A program made the position numbers and the translations under genes. Positions 1 through 6,075 of a stretch of 15,650 bases of DNA are shown here, one piece after another. Source of the DNA: Burkholderiaceae bacterium (GTDB lineage: Bacteria > Pseudomonadota > Gammaproteobacteria > Burkholderiales > Burkholderiaceae). Location: assembly GCA_023253905.1 (NCBI GenBank), contig JALREG010000123.1:1-15650 (forward strand), given 5' to 3'. Each line of letters begins with the position of its first letter. Position 1 is the first letter of the stretch. The notes under the pieces were generated by a model, which was given only the letters and a program-made list of their open reading frames with translations, had not been told where the DNA came from and did no database searches.

Positions 1-524
1 GTCAACCTGAAGTCACGGTCGATATCGCAGTGGGCCAGATGCGTCAGATGGAATTCATCGCTGACGAAGAAGGCGATTGGGCGTTTCACTGCCACAAGAG
101 CCATCACACCATGAATGCAATGGGCCACGGCGTTCCCACCATGATTGGCGTCGACCACCGCGGCGTGGCAGGCCGCATCATGCGGCTCATCCCTGACTAT
201 ATGGTGATGGGGGAGCGCGGCATGAAAGACATGACCGAGATGGACATGGCATTGCCCGACAACACCGCCCCGATGATGGCTGGCCAGGGGCCATTTGGCG
301 CGCTCGGGATGGGCGGCATGTTCAGCGTGCTGAAGGTTCGCCGCGACCAGCCTGCGGGGGATTACCGCGATCCGGGCTGGTTCAAGCATCCGCCCGGAAC
401 GGTGGCCTACGAGTTCACTGGCGAACTTCCTCAGGTCAACCGCAGCGGGGCCGCACCGTCACCGGCTGGCGGCGTCGAAGTTCAGGTTAAAAAACCTGGT
501 GGCGCGCGTAACCACCAGCACTGA
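1..524 (+). CDS. Multicopper oxidase, C-terminal part (5' end outside window)
   Basis: The frame is open from base 3 to the TGA at 522-524, giving about 173 visible residues of a periplasmic multicopper oxidase, probably a CopA-like cuprous oxidase of a copper-resistance system. The visible motif HCHKSHHTMNAM (fragment residues 29-40) fits HCHxxxHxxxxM exactly. In this family it supplies the type-1 copper cysteine, histidine and methionine plus two type-3 histidines. After it comes a Met-rich stretch (MVMGERGMKDMTEMDM and PMMAGQGPFGALGMGGMF) and a roughly 100-residue tail ending in NHQH. Many laccase-type enzymes stop soon after the copper motif, so this tail marks the metal-resistance type of oxidase. 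A CusF-like gene follows after 31 bases in the same direction, supporting a copper-detoxification operon. The three upstream cupredoxin regions and the signal peptide lie outside the window. Confidence 0.9.
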   Translation, partial: QPEVTVDIAVGQMRQMEFIADEEGDWAFHCHKSHHTMNAMGHGVPTMIGVDHRGVAGRIMRLIPDYMVMGERGMKDMTEMDMALPDNTAPMMAGQGPFGALGMGGMFSVLKVRRDQPAGDYRDPGWFKHPPGTVAYEFTGELPQVNRSGAAPSPAGGVEVQVKKPGGARNHQH

Positions 525-555
525 CTCCTTACCCCTACCTTAATCAGGAACCCCC

Positions 556-1020
556 ATGAAACCTTCCCTGATCATCGCAGCGATCGGCCTCAATACGGAC
601 CTCAAGACGGGCCGGACCGCTACTCACTCCACCCGCCGCGCGCTGTGTCTGGCGCTGTTTCTCGCCCTTGGCCTCGCTCCGGTCAGCAACGCACTCGCCC
701 AACACACGGGGCATGGTCATCACGGCCATGCCAGACCGGCTTCGCCCGCAACCGATCCCGGCACCCGTGCGGAGGCGCCCTCTGCGGGTGCACAGGAGTC
801 CGAATGGGTAGACGGCGAGGTTCGGCGCCTCGATCGCGAACAGGGCCGGGTGACGCTACGCCATGGCGATATCCGAAGCCTGGACATGCCCCCCATGACA
901 ATGGTGTTCCAGGTGACCGACACCCGGCTGATCGACTCGATCGCACCCGGCGATACGGTGCGATTTCGCGTGATCGCGGAAGGGACTCGCTACCGGATCA
1001 CCGCACTTGAAAAACGTTAG
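556..1020 (+). CDS. CusF-like periplasmic copper-binding protein
   Basis: This 154-residue protein carries a CusF-type OB-fold domain (about residues 83-153) that in the family binds Cu(I)/Ag(I) and passes it to efflux pumps or oxidases. Visible ligand candidates are H103, M111, M114 and M116 in the stretch LRHGDIRSLDMPPMTMVF. In E. coli CusF a tryptophan caps the metal; here that position appears to be M111. A hydrophobic segment at residues 29-48 ending ALA-QH is a good signal peptide, but 26 residues precede it, which is long for a signal peptide n-region. A His-rich linker (H50, H53, H55, H56, H58) directly follows the predicted cleavage site. The ATG at 556 is supported by AGGA upstream (about 6-base spacing), and no better internal start is visible. 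It is the last gene of the copper operon and converges on the minus-strand barrel gene with a 27-base gap; I see no clear hairpin terminator there. Confidence 0.85.
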   Translation: MKPSLIIAAIGLNTDLKTGRTATHSTRRALCLALFLALGLAPVSNALAQHTGHGHHGHARPASPATDPGTRAEAPSAGAQESEWVDGEVRRLDREQGRVTLRHGDIRSLDMPPMTMVFQVTDTRLIDSIAPGDTVRFRVIAEGTRYRITALEKR

Positions 1021-1047
1021 GCTGCAAGCGCTGACGAGTCGTGGCGG

Positions 1048-1797
1048 TCAGAACCGAAACCCCGCAGCGAACCGGGTCTGATCACTGGTCGTGAAATTCA
1101 CATTCTGCTCGCGCCCGATCCGCGCGAACAGATTGCCGTGGTCATAGGTGACCGTGAGGCCTTTACCAGGCGTGCCGGGCAGGCCCGCCTCCAGGCTCCC
1201 GGTCTTGTGCACAAAATCGATCGTGATGCGCTGTTCTTTGGTGAACCGATCGCGCCAGACCAGATGCGTGACTTTCTGGCCGGTGCCCAGCCGGTCGTCA
1301 GCCACAGTGAAGAGCGACAGCACGCCGCTTTTGCGAACGCGGACCCCGGCGCCGAGCACGACCGAATCATTGGGATCGAAACTGAGGTTGTAATAGGGCT
1401 TCAGGTTGGTCCGCCCAACCCCCACGATTGCCCACGCCGTGTCCGATCCCAACTGCGCAGTGACCGCACCGCCAACAAAGCCGTGCGTGGCCGCCTGAAG
1501 CGATGGAATCACCTGTCCGAAGGGCAGCTTGAAGGTATATTCATAGCCGGCCCGGGTCTGCGCAAACTGCCCGCCCCGCTGATAGTGGCCGACCCATGTG
1601 GTGTGCTCGCCAAGATTGCCGCGCAGATTCTGGTCGGTGGAAAGCGGCGTGTCACGCTCGGCATACACCGCCGACGTGAATTTGAAAGCCCAGGCCTCTG
1701 ACTCGGAGGCCTGTACCGGCAGGCCAATGACCATCAGGGCGAACCCGGACAGCGCCGCTGCCCGTCCCTGTACGGAGAGAAAAGCGATCCAGTCCAT
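1048..1797 (-). CDS. Putative outer-membrane beta-barrel protein
   Basis: No specific family is recognised. The 249-residue product starts with a signal peptide (hydrophobic residues about 12-29, likely cleavage after PVQA) and continues with alternating polar/hydrophobic strands rich in Tyr, Phe, Gly and Thr, such as AGYEYTFKLPF, LKPYYNLSF and KGLTVTYDHGNLFARIG. It ends in RFAAGFRF with a terminal phenylalanine, typical of barrels recognised by the Bam machinery. The ATG at 1795-1797 is chosen because GGGAG at 1806-1810 is 8 bases away; a GTG directly before it (1798-1800) is an alternative. The GTG directly follows the stop codon of the FAD monooxygenase, so translation is probably coupled. 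It is the third gene of a receptor-monooxygenase-barrel operon and may admit the substrate through the outer membrane; that role is inferred from position only. Confidence 0.7.
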   Translation of the reverse strand: MDWIAFLSVQGRAAALSGFALMVIGLPVQASESEAWAFKFTSAVYAERDTPLSTDQNLRGNLGEHTTWVGHYQRGGQFAQTRAGYEYTFKLPFGQVIPSLQAATHGFVGGAVTAQLGSDTAWAIVGVGRTNLKPYYNLSFDPNDSVVLGAGVRVRKSGVLSLFTVADDRLGTGQKVTHLVWRDRFTKEQRITIDFVHKTGSLEAGLPGTPGKGLTVTYDHGNLFARIGREQNVNFTTSDQTRFAAGFRF

Positions 1798-1800
1798 CAC

Positions 1801-3021
1801 TTACGCTCCCGGGCGGGCAAACCCTGCCACCTGCTCATATCGCGCCGCGATCTGTCGGAGATCTTCCTGGCTGATCAGATCATCGATGTTTTTGAACGGC
1901 TTGCCCCCCGATAGTTCATCGGCCTTCATGATGATGAAATCGGGCGGCTGGCTGCGATTGGTGGTGACCACCCGACCCGTGGCCTCGCGGCGCGCAGCCT
2001 CGTAGTCGTCAAAGGCCTTCAACGGATCGGAGGCGGCCGCCAGCGCTTCAGACAGCGTGCGCGCATCGATCAGCGATTGTGCGGAGCCATTCGACCCCCT
2101 GGGATACATGGGATGCGCGGCATCTCCCATCAGCGTGATGCGGCCGTCGCGCCAGAACGGCAGCGGGTCACGATCGACCATCGGGTATTGCAGCATCTGG
2201 ATCGAAGCGCGTATCAGCGCCGGTACATCCAGCCAGTCAAACCGCCAGTCTTCGTACGCCGGCATGAAATCGGCCAGATCAGCCTTGGTGTTCCAGTCAT
2301 TCATGGGCGCGTCGTCACGCTGGATCTCGGCCACCCAGTTGACAAGCTGCCGTCCCTGATCATCGTATTTGCCAACGATAGGGTAGATCACCATTTTCCC
2401 CGTGGCGATGGTGCCGATCCGCAAATACGAGCGGCCCGTCAGGATAGGATCGAAAACGCTCACGCCACGCCAGGTGTTAATACCTGCAAAGCAGAGCTTA
2501 TCCGCCGGATGCATCTGCGCGCGCACCGCCGAATTGACCCCGTCACATGCCACCGCGATATCGGCCTGCACGCTTTCGGTTACACCGTCAGCGCGAATAA
2601 ATTCCAGGGTAATTGCGGACGCGGTCTGCGAGTAGCCTCGACAGCGCATGCCGATGCGAATAGCCTCCGGCCCCAGACGCTCTTGGGCCAGTGCGAGCAG
2701 CGTGGCATGCAGACGCGCGCGATGTATCCCCAGCTCGGGGAACGCATGCCCCGCATGGCGACCACGCAGTTCACGATAGACAAACTGCCCGTGGCGATTA
2801 AAGAAAACACTTTCGAGGTTTTCGATGCCGAGCGGCTCGAGCCGCTCGAGCGCACCCAGCGTCGCGAGCTCACGGCAGGCGTGTGGGAGCAGCGTGATGC
2901 CTACTCCCACTTCACGGAACTCGGGCGCAGCGTCGTAGACGGTTGGGCGCAGTCCGTGTCGGTGCAAACCCAGCGCAAACGCAAGCCCTGCGATTCCCCC
3001 GCCCACAATGACAATGTTCAT
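1801..3021 (-). CDS. PhzS-like FAD-dependent monooxygenase
   Basis: This 406-residue protein is a class A flavoprotein aromatic hydroxylase. Visible motifs are the FAD-binding GGGIAG (residues 7-12) in an N-terminal Rossmann fold, the ACDGVNSAVR segment with the family DG motif (160-161), and the second FAD motif LMGDAAHPMYPRGSNG (297-312). From memory it resembles PhzS (5-methylphenazine-1-carboxylate 1-monooxygenase) more than classical salicylate hydroxylase. Shared segments include GVGITLLPHA, WRGV, LVNWV and LQYPMVDRDPLPFWRDGRIT. Members use NAD(P)H and O2 to hydroxylate an aromatic or heteroaromatic acid, sometimes with decarboxylation. The ATG at 3019-3021 has a weak GGGG upstream and lies 10 bases after the receptor stop codon. 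The Bug receptor upstream and barrel downstream suggest catabolism of an imported aromatic acid. No phenazine synthesis genes are in the window, so pyocyanin formation is not supported; the true substrate is unknown. Confidence 0.88.
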   Translation of the reverse strand: MNIVIVGGGIAGLAFALGLHRHGLRPTVYDAAPEFREVGVGITLLPHACRELATLGALERLEPLGIENLESVFFNRHGQFVYRELRGRHAGHAFPELGIHRARLHATLLALAQERLGPEAIRIGMRCRGYSQTASAITLEFIRADGVTESVQADIAVACDGVNSAVRAQMHPADKLCFAGINTWRGVSVFDPILTGRSYLRIGTIATGKMVIYPIVGKYDDQGRQLVNWVAEIQRDDAPMNDWNTKADLADFMPAYEDWRFDWLDVPALIRASIQMLQYPMVDRDPLPFWRDGRITLMGDAAHPMYPRGSNGSAQSLIDARTLSEALAAASDPLKAFDDYEAARREATGRVVTTNRSQPPDFIIMKADELSGGKPFKNIDDLISQEDLRQIAARYEQVAGFARPGA

Positions 3022-3031
3022 GATCGCCCCG

Positions 3032-3997
3032 TCAGTCGGCGGTGATGCGTTGAGTCTGAATCAGGTTCGCCCAGCGCTCGGAATCGGTGCGCACCAGCTG
3101 CTGATATTCCTTGAGGCTCACGGGCGCCGCGTCCATGCCCTGCGTGCCGAACGCCCGCGCCGCTTCCGGGCTTCCAAGCAGCTGATTGATTTCGCGGTGC
3201 AAGCGCTCAACCAGATCTGGCGCCATGCCCTTCGGTCCGAAAAACCCGTACCACATGGCAACGTTCACATCGCCTGCGCCGGCTTCCTTGAGGGTAGGTA
3301 CGTCAGGTAACAGCGCATGACGCGCCGTGCCGCCCAAGCCCAGCACCACAAGACGCCCGGCTCGGATCATGGGCAGGGCTACATGGATAGGCATGAACAT
3401 GGTGTCAACGTGTCCACCCAGCATATCTTGCACGGCTGGCGCTGTGCCGCGGTAAGCAATGTGCGTGATGAAGACCTTGTTGACGCTCTTCAGCATCTCC
3501 ATCGACATGTGGTGCGGTGTGCCCGCGCCTGGCGACGCATAGTTGAGCGAACCAGGCTTCGCACGCGCCGCAGCCAGCAAGTCGCCTGCGGTCTTGAAGC
3601 CCGTGCGCGGATGCGTCACCAGCAGCAACTGCCCCCAGGCAGCCAGCGCAATGGGCGTGAAGTCGGCAAGGGGATCGAAATTGAGCTTTGGGTAGAGCGT
3701 GCGCGCCATCACCAGCGTGTTGGCGCTCACCAGAATCGTGTTGCCATCGGGCGCGGCCTGGGCCACCTGCTCAGCGCCGATATTGCCGGACGCCCCAGGA
3801 CGGTTTTCCACAATGGCGGGCCGGCCCATTTTCTCGCCGAGACCGGGGCCAATGGTGCGGGCGACCATGTCCATCCCGGTGCCTTGGGTGAAGGGAACAA
3901 TCAGACGTATCACCTGCTGCGAGGACTGCGCGAACGTCAGACGTGGCAGCGCGGCCCCGGCAGCGAGCAGGGCAATCGCGGAACGGCGTGAATTCAT
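3032..3997 (-). CDS. Bug/TctC-family solute-binding receptor
   Basis: This 321-residue periplasmic protein is of the tripartite tricarboxylate transporter receptor family (Bug). Typical blocks are IRLIVPFTQGTGMDMVAR near residue 30, then GRPAIVENRPGASGNIG and APDGNTILV, which form the carboxylate-binding cleft in characterised members. The signal peptide begins MNSRRSAIALLAAGAAL and ends near TFAQ; the twin arginine (SRRSAI) might allow Tat export. The start at 3995-3997 is chosen because GGAGA lies 8 bases upstream (4006-4010) and because it places the signal peptide at the N-terminus. Upstream in-frame starts (ATG ending at 4021, TTG ending at 4039) would add an unlikely leader. No TctA or TctB genes are nearby, so it either shares membrane subunits encoded elsewhere or acts as a sensor. 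It is the first gene of the operon with the PhzS-like monooxygenase, suggesting that it binds that enzyme's substrate. Confidence 0.92.
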   Translation of the reverse strand: MNSRRSAIALLAAGAALPRLTFAQSSQQVIRLIVPFTQGTGMDMVARTIGPGLGEKMGRPAIVENRPGASGNIGAEQVAQAAPDGNTILVSANTLVMARTLYPKLNFDPLADFTPIALAAWGQLLLVTHPRTGFKTAGDLLAAARAKPGSLNYASPGAGTPHHMSMEMLKSVNKVFITHIAYRGTAPAVQDMLGGHVDTMFMPIHVALPMIRAGRLVVLGLGGTARHALLPDVPTLKEAGAGDVNVAMWYGFFGPKGMAPDLVERLHREINQLLGSPEAARAFGTQGMDAAPVSLKEYQQLVRTDSERWANLIQTQRITAD

Positions 3998-4005
3998 GAG
4001 GCGGG

Positions 4006-4010
4006 TCTCC
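4006..4010 (-). promoter_or_regulatory. Ribosome binding site deciding the Bug receptor start
   Basis: On the minus strand this reads GGAGA, 8 bases before the ATG at 3997. It favours this start over two longer in-frame options. Confidence 0.6.
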
Positions 4011-4038
4011 GGCGGACTCATCAAGAGCGGACCGGACA

Positions 4039-4067
4039 ATTGTAGGGCTTCGTCGCGCGGATGCCAC
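4039..4067 (-). promoter_or_regulatory. Candidate sigma70 promoter for the minus-strand operon
   Basis: On the minus strand the -35 candidate GTGGCA (4062-4067, 4 of 6 consensus bases) and the -10 candidate TACAAT (4039-4044, 5 of 6) are separated by 17 bases. Transcription would begin near 4032, leaving a leader of about 35 bases before the receptor ATG at 3997. A much weaker plus-strand pair, ATGCCA (4061-4066) and TACACT (4085-4090) spaced by 18, overlaps it and could serve the lipoprotein gene. A regulator bound here could control both directions, but no operator repeat was seen. Confidence 0.45.
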
Positions 4068-4178
4068 TTCCAAGGACATTGCCGTACACTCCCCTGGGCT
4101 TTCCGCGCCGGACCACACCGAACCAGTGTTTCCGCCGAGAGGTCCGCAGGATATCGAGCGATTCAAGGAGCGGGTCAT

Positions 4179-4523
4179 ATGCCCCTGTTCAGGCTCTCTG
4201 TCACCCGCGTAAACTTTGCGCAGGTCGCTGCAACATTCCTGATTACGCTGCTTGCTGCGCTGCTGGCAGGCTGCAGCGCTGCGCCTGCAGCCCCGCCCCC
4301 CGCGGCCGAGCGTGCATCGCCGAACAGCGCCAAGCCGGTGGGCGTACCCAACCCGGCTACCGTAGCCTGCATTCGTGCGGGCGGCACTGCATCCATCGAG
4401 CGTGCAGCCGACGGCGGCGAGCGAGGTCTGTGCCGCCTGCCTTCCGGCCAGGTCTGCGATCAATGGACATTCTTCCGGGGCGAGTGCGGATCGAGCCAGG
4501 TTGACCGTCGCCCGGGTTCGTGA
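4179..4523 (+). CDS. DUF333-type small lipoprotein
   Basis: This is a 114-residue predicted lipoprotein. A hydrophobic signal segment (about residues 14-30) ends in a lipobox, LLAGC, with the lipidated cysteine at 32. A Pro/Ala-rich linker follows. The C-terminal part (about 57-103) matches the DUF333 pattern: NPATVACIRAGG, then a charged stretch ending GLCRLPSGQVCDQW, then FFRGEC. Four conserved cysteines after the lipid cysteine probably form disulphides. DUF333 proteins are often labelled putative hemolysins, but their function is unknown and I do not support that name. The start at 4179 is decided by AAGGAG at 4165-4170, 8 bases upstream; the frame extends further upstream without such support. 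It lies 48 bases before the aldo/keto reductase ATG and could share its transcript. Confidence 0.85.
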   Translation: MPLFRLSVTRVNFAQVAATFLITLLAALLAGCSAAPAAPPPAAERASPNSAKPVGVPNPATVACIRAGGTASIERAADGGERGLCRLPSGQVCDQWTFFRGECGSSQVDRRPGS

Positions 4524-4571
4524 TCGGATCGAGCCTTGTCGAATGCAACGATTCACGGAGCCCCTTCAACG

Positions 4572-5522
4572 ATGATCCCGACCCGAGAACTTGGCCGCAG
4601 TGGCCTGATGGCCGTACCGATTGCGTTTGGCGGCAATGTGTTTGGCTGGACAGCGGACGAAGCGCGATCGTTCGAGCTGCTCGATGCCTTTGTGGAGGGC
4701 GGGGGCAATCTGATCGATACCGCCGACAAATACTCCAGCTGGGTGCCCGGCAACCGCGGAGGCGAATCCGAGACCATCATCGGCCGCTGGCTCAAGCGCA
4801 GCCGCAAACGGAACCGGGTCCTGATTGCCACCAAGGCTGGCATGGACCTGGGAGGCGACCGCTCGGGGTTATCCCGGCGACATCTCATGCGTTCAGTCGA
4901 TGAGTCGCTCGGCCGGCTGGGCATTGACTGCATCGATCTTTACCAGGCACACATCGACGACACGAACACGCCGATCGAGGAAACCCTCAGCGCCTACGCC
5001 GACATGATTCGCGCCGGCAAGATCCGCGCGATCGGGGCCTCGAACTACAGCGCCGAGCGGTTGACGCTCGCGCTCGATACCGCTAACCGACTCGGCCTCC
5101 CGAGGTTTCAGACGCTGCAGCCCGAATACAACCTGATGGTGCGACAGCCGTTCGAGGCATCGCTACAGGCGCTCTGCGTTCGCGAGCAGATCTCGGTCAT
5201 CCCCTATTACGCGCTCGCCTCAGGCTTTCTCACCGGTAAATATCGCCAGGCGGCCGATGCTTCGGGCCGCCCCCGCGGCGGGCGGGTGGCCACCTACCTC
5301 AACGAACGCGGGTTCCGGATCCTTGCCGCGCTCGACACCGTCGCCGCCCAGCATCGCACCAGCCTGACCGCAGTAGCCCTGGCCTGGTTGCGTGAGCGCG
5401 CCTCGGTGGCGGCACCGATTGCGAGTGCCACCTCAGCCACCCAGTTGAACGATCTGTTCTCAAGTCTGCAGGTCGTGCTTGACGAGCAGTCAAGGCAACT
5501 CCTCGATGAGGCGAGCGCATGA
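4572..5522 (+). CDS. Aldo/keto reductase
   Basis: This is a 316-residue NADP(H)-dependent oxidoreductase of the aldo/keto reductase TIM-barrel superfamily. The expected catalytic tetrad is visible: D49 and Y54 in LIDTADKYS, K88 in VLIATKAG, and H127 in DLYQAHIDD. The segments GKIRAIGASNYS and LQPEYNLMVR are typical of the family, and the length is normal. The ATG at 4572 is preferred; GGAG lies 11 bases upstream, a little far. A TTG at 4536 would add 12 residues that look unlike family N-termini. The natural carbonyl substrate cannot be deduced. Its stop overlaps the start of the membrane methyltransferase (ATGA at 5519-5522), so the two are translationally coupled and may act on one metabolite or membrane component. 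Confidence 0.92.
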   Translation: MIPTRELGRSGLMAVPIAFGGNVFGWTADEARSFELLDAFVEGGGNLIDTADKYSSWVPGNRGGESETIIGRWLKRSRKRNRVLIATKAGMDLGGDRSGLSRRHLMRSVDESLGRLGIDCIDLYQAHIDDTNTPIEETLSAYADMIRAGKIRAIGASNYSAERLTLALDTANRLGLPRFQTLQPEYNLMVRQPFEASLQALCVREQISVIPYYALASGFLTGKYRQAADASGRPRGGRVATYLNERGFRILAALDTVAAQHRTSLTAVALAWLRERASVAAPIASATSATQLNDLFSSLQVVLDEQSRQLLDEASA

Positions 5523-5971
5523 CACCGAGCCCAGTCGGCGGATTTCTGCTCTGGGTGCAGTTCGGTGCGCTCGCATTCCAGCTGCTCTTGAGCAAACTCG
5601 CACTCGACGTGGTGGAGGCCCCCGGCTGGACCCTTGGCTGCATCGCTGCGGGCCTCGCGCTGGGCGCCTGGGCGCTCGCGGCCAACCGGCCAGGTAATTT
5701 CAACTTCCGCCCCGAGCCGAGGGAAGGGGGCATCCTGATCACCCATGGCCCCTATCGCTGGATTCGGCACCCCATGTACACGGGGTTGTTGCTGATCTCG
5801 GCCGGGCTGGGCGGCATCATCGACAGTTTTCATGGCTGGATGCTGTCGCTCACGCTGCTGGGCGCCCTCCTGGTTAAGGCAAGTTTTGAAGACCGCTGGA
5901 TGACGAGTGCCCATCCGGACCATGCTGCCTACCAGGCCCGCACCCGGGGCTTCATCCCTTTCATTTACTGA
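5519..5971 (+). CDS. Membrane methyltransferase, ICMT/PEMT-like
   Basis: This 150-residue integral membrane protein is of the isoprenylcysteine carboxyl methyltransferase / phospholipid methyltransferase type. The signature GPYRWIRHPMYTG (residues 77-89) and the later E124-D-R segment followed by AYQARTRGFIPFIY mark the SAM-binding C-terminal region. About four hydrophobic segments are seen (roughly 8-28, 36-54, 88-105, 106-121). Bacteria rarely carry prenylated CaaX proteins, so the acceptor is probably a lipid, quinone-like or small hydrophobic molecule; this is unknown. The start at 5519 overlaps the aldo/keto reductase stop in ATGA, with GAGG 7 bases upstream, indicating translational coupling. 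Confidence 0.85.
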   Translation: MTPSPVGGFLLWVQFGALAFQLLLSKLALDVVEAPGWTLGCIAAGLALGAWALAANRPGNFNFRPEPREGGILITHGPYRWIRHPMYTGLLLISAGLGGIIDSFHGWMLSLTLLGALLVKASFEDRWMTSAHPDHAAYQARTRGFIPFIY

Positions 5972-6001
5972 CAGAAAGCGCCGCCCGGATGCGCCGGAGC
6001 G

Positions 6002-6031
6002 TTGACAGCGCCCCGTCGCTCGCGCGTTAAT
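6002..6031 (+). promoter_or_regulatory. Candidate sigma70 promoter for the TRAP operon
   Basis: A perfect -35 hexamer TTGACA (6002-6007) is followed after 18 bases by GTTAAT (6026-6031), which matches 4 of 6 of the -10 consensus; TTAATA one base later, at a spacing of 19, is an alternative. Transcription would start near 6038, about 38 bases before the dctP ATG. It sits in the 104-base gap that separates the membrane methyltransferase from the transporter genes, supporting a new transcription unit. Confidence 0.5.
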
Positions 6032-6075
6032 ACGACCGCCTTAACGCCTTACCGCTTTTCCTCGAGGAGTCACAA

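Noticed and set aside
1798..1800. GTG as the start of the beta-barrel gene
   Set aside because: The ATG directly after it has better spacing (8 bases) from GGGAG at 1806-1810; the difference is a single residue.
1801..3021. Naming the monooxygenase phzS and proposing phenazine (pyocyanin) synthesis
   Set aside because: The similarity is to the family, but no phenazine core genes or PhzM-like methyltransferase lie next to it; the context is an uptake operon.
2077..3045. A 322-codon plus-strand open frame antisense to the FAD monooxygenase
   Set aside because: The minus-strand frame contains all flavoprotein motifs; the plus-strand product matches nothing and is rich in Arg and His, as expected of an antisense shadow.
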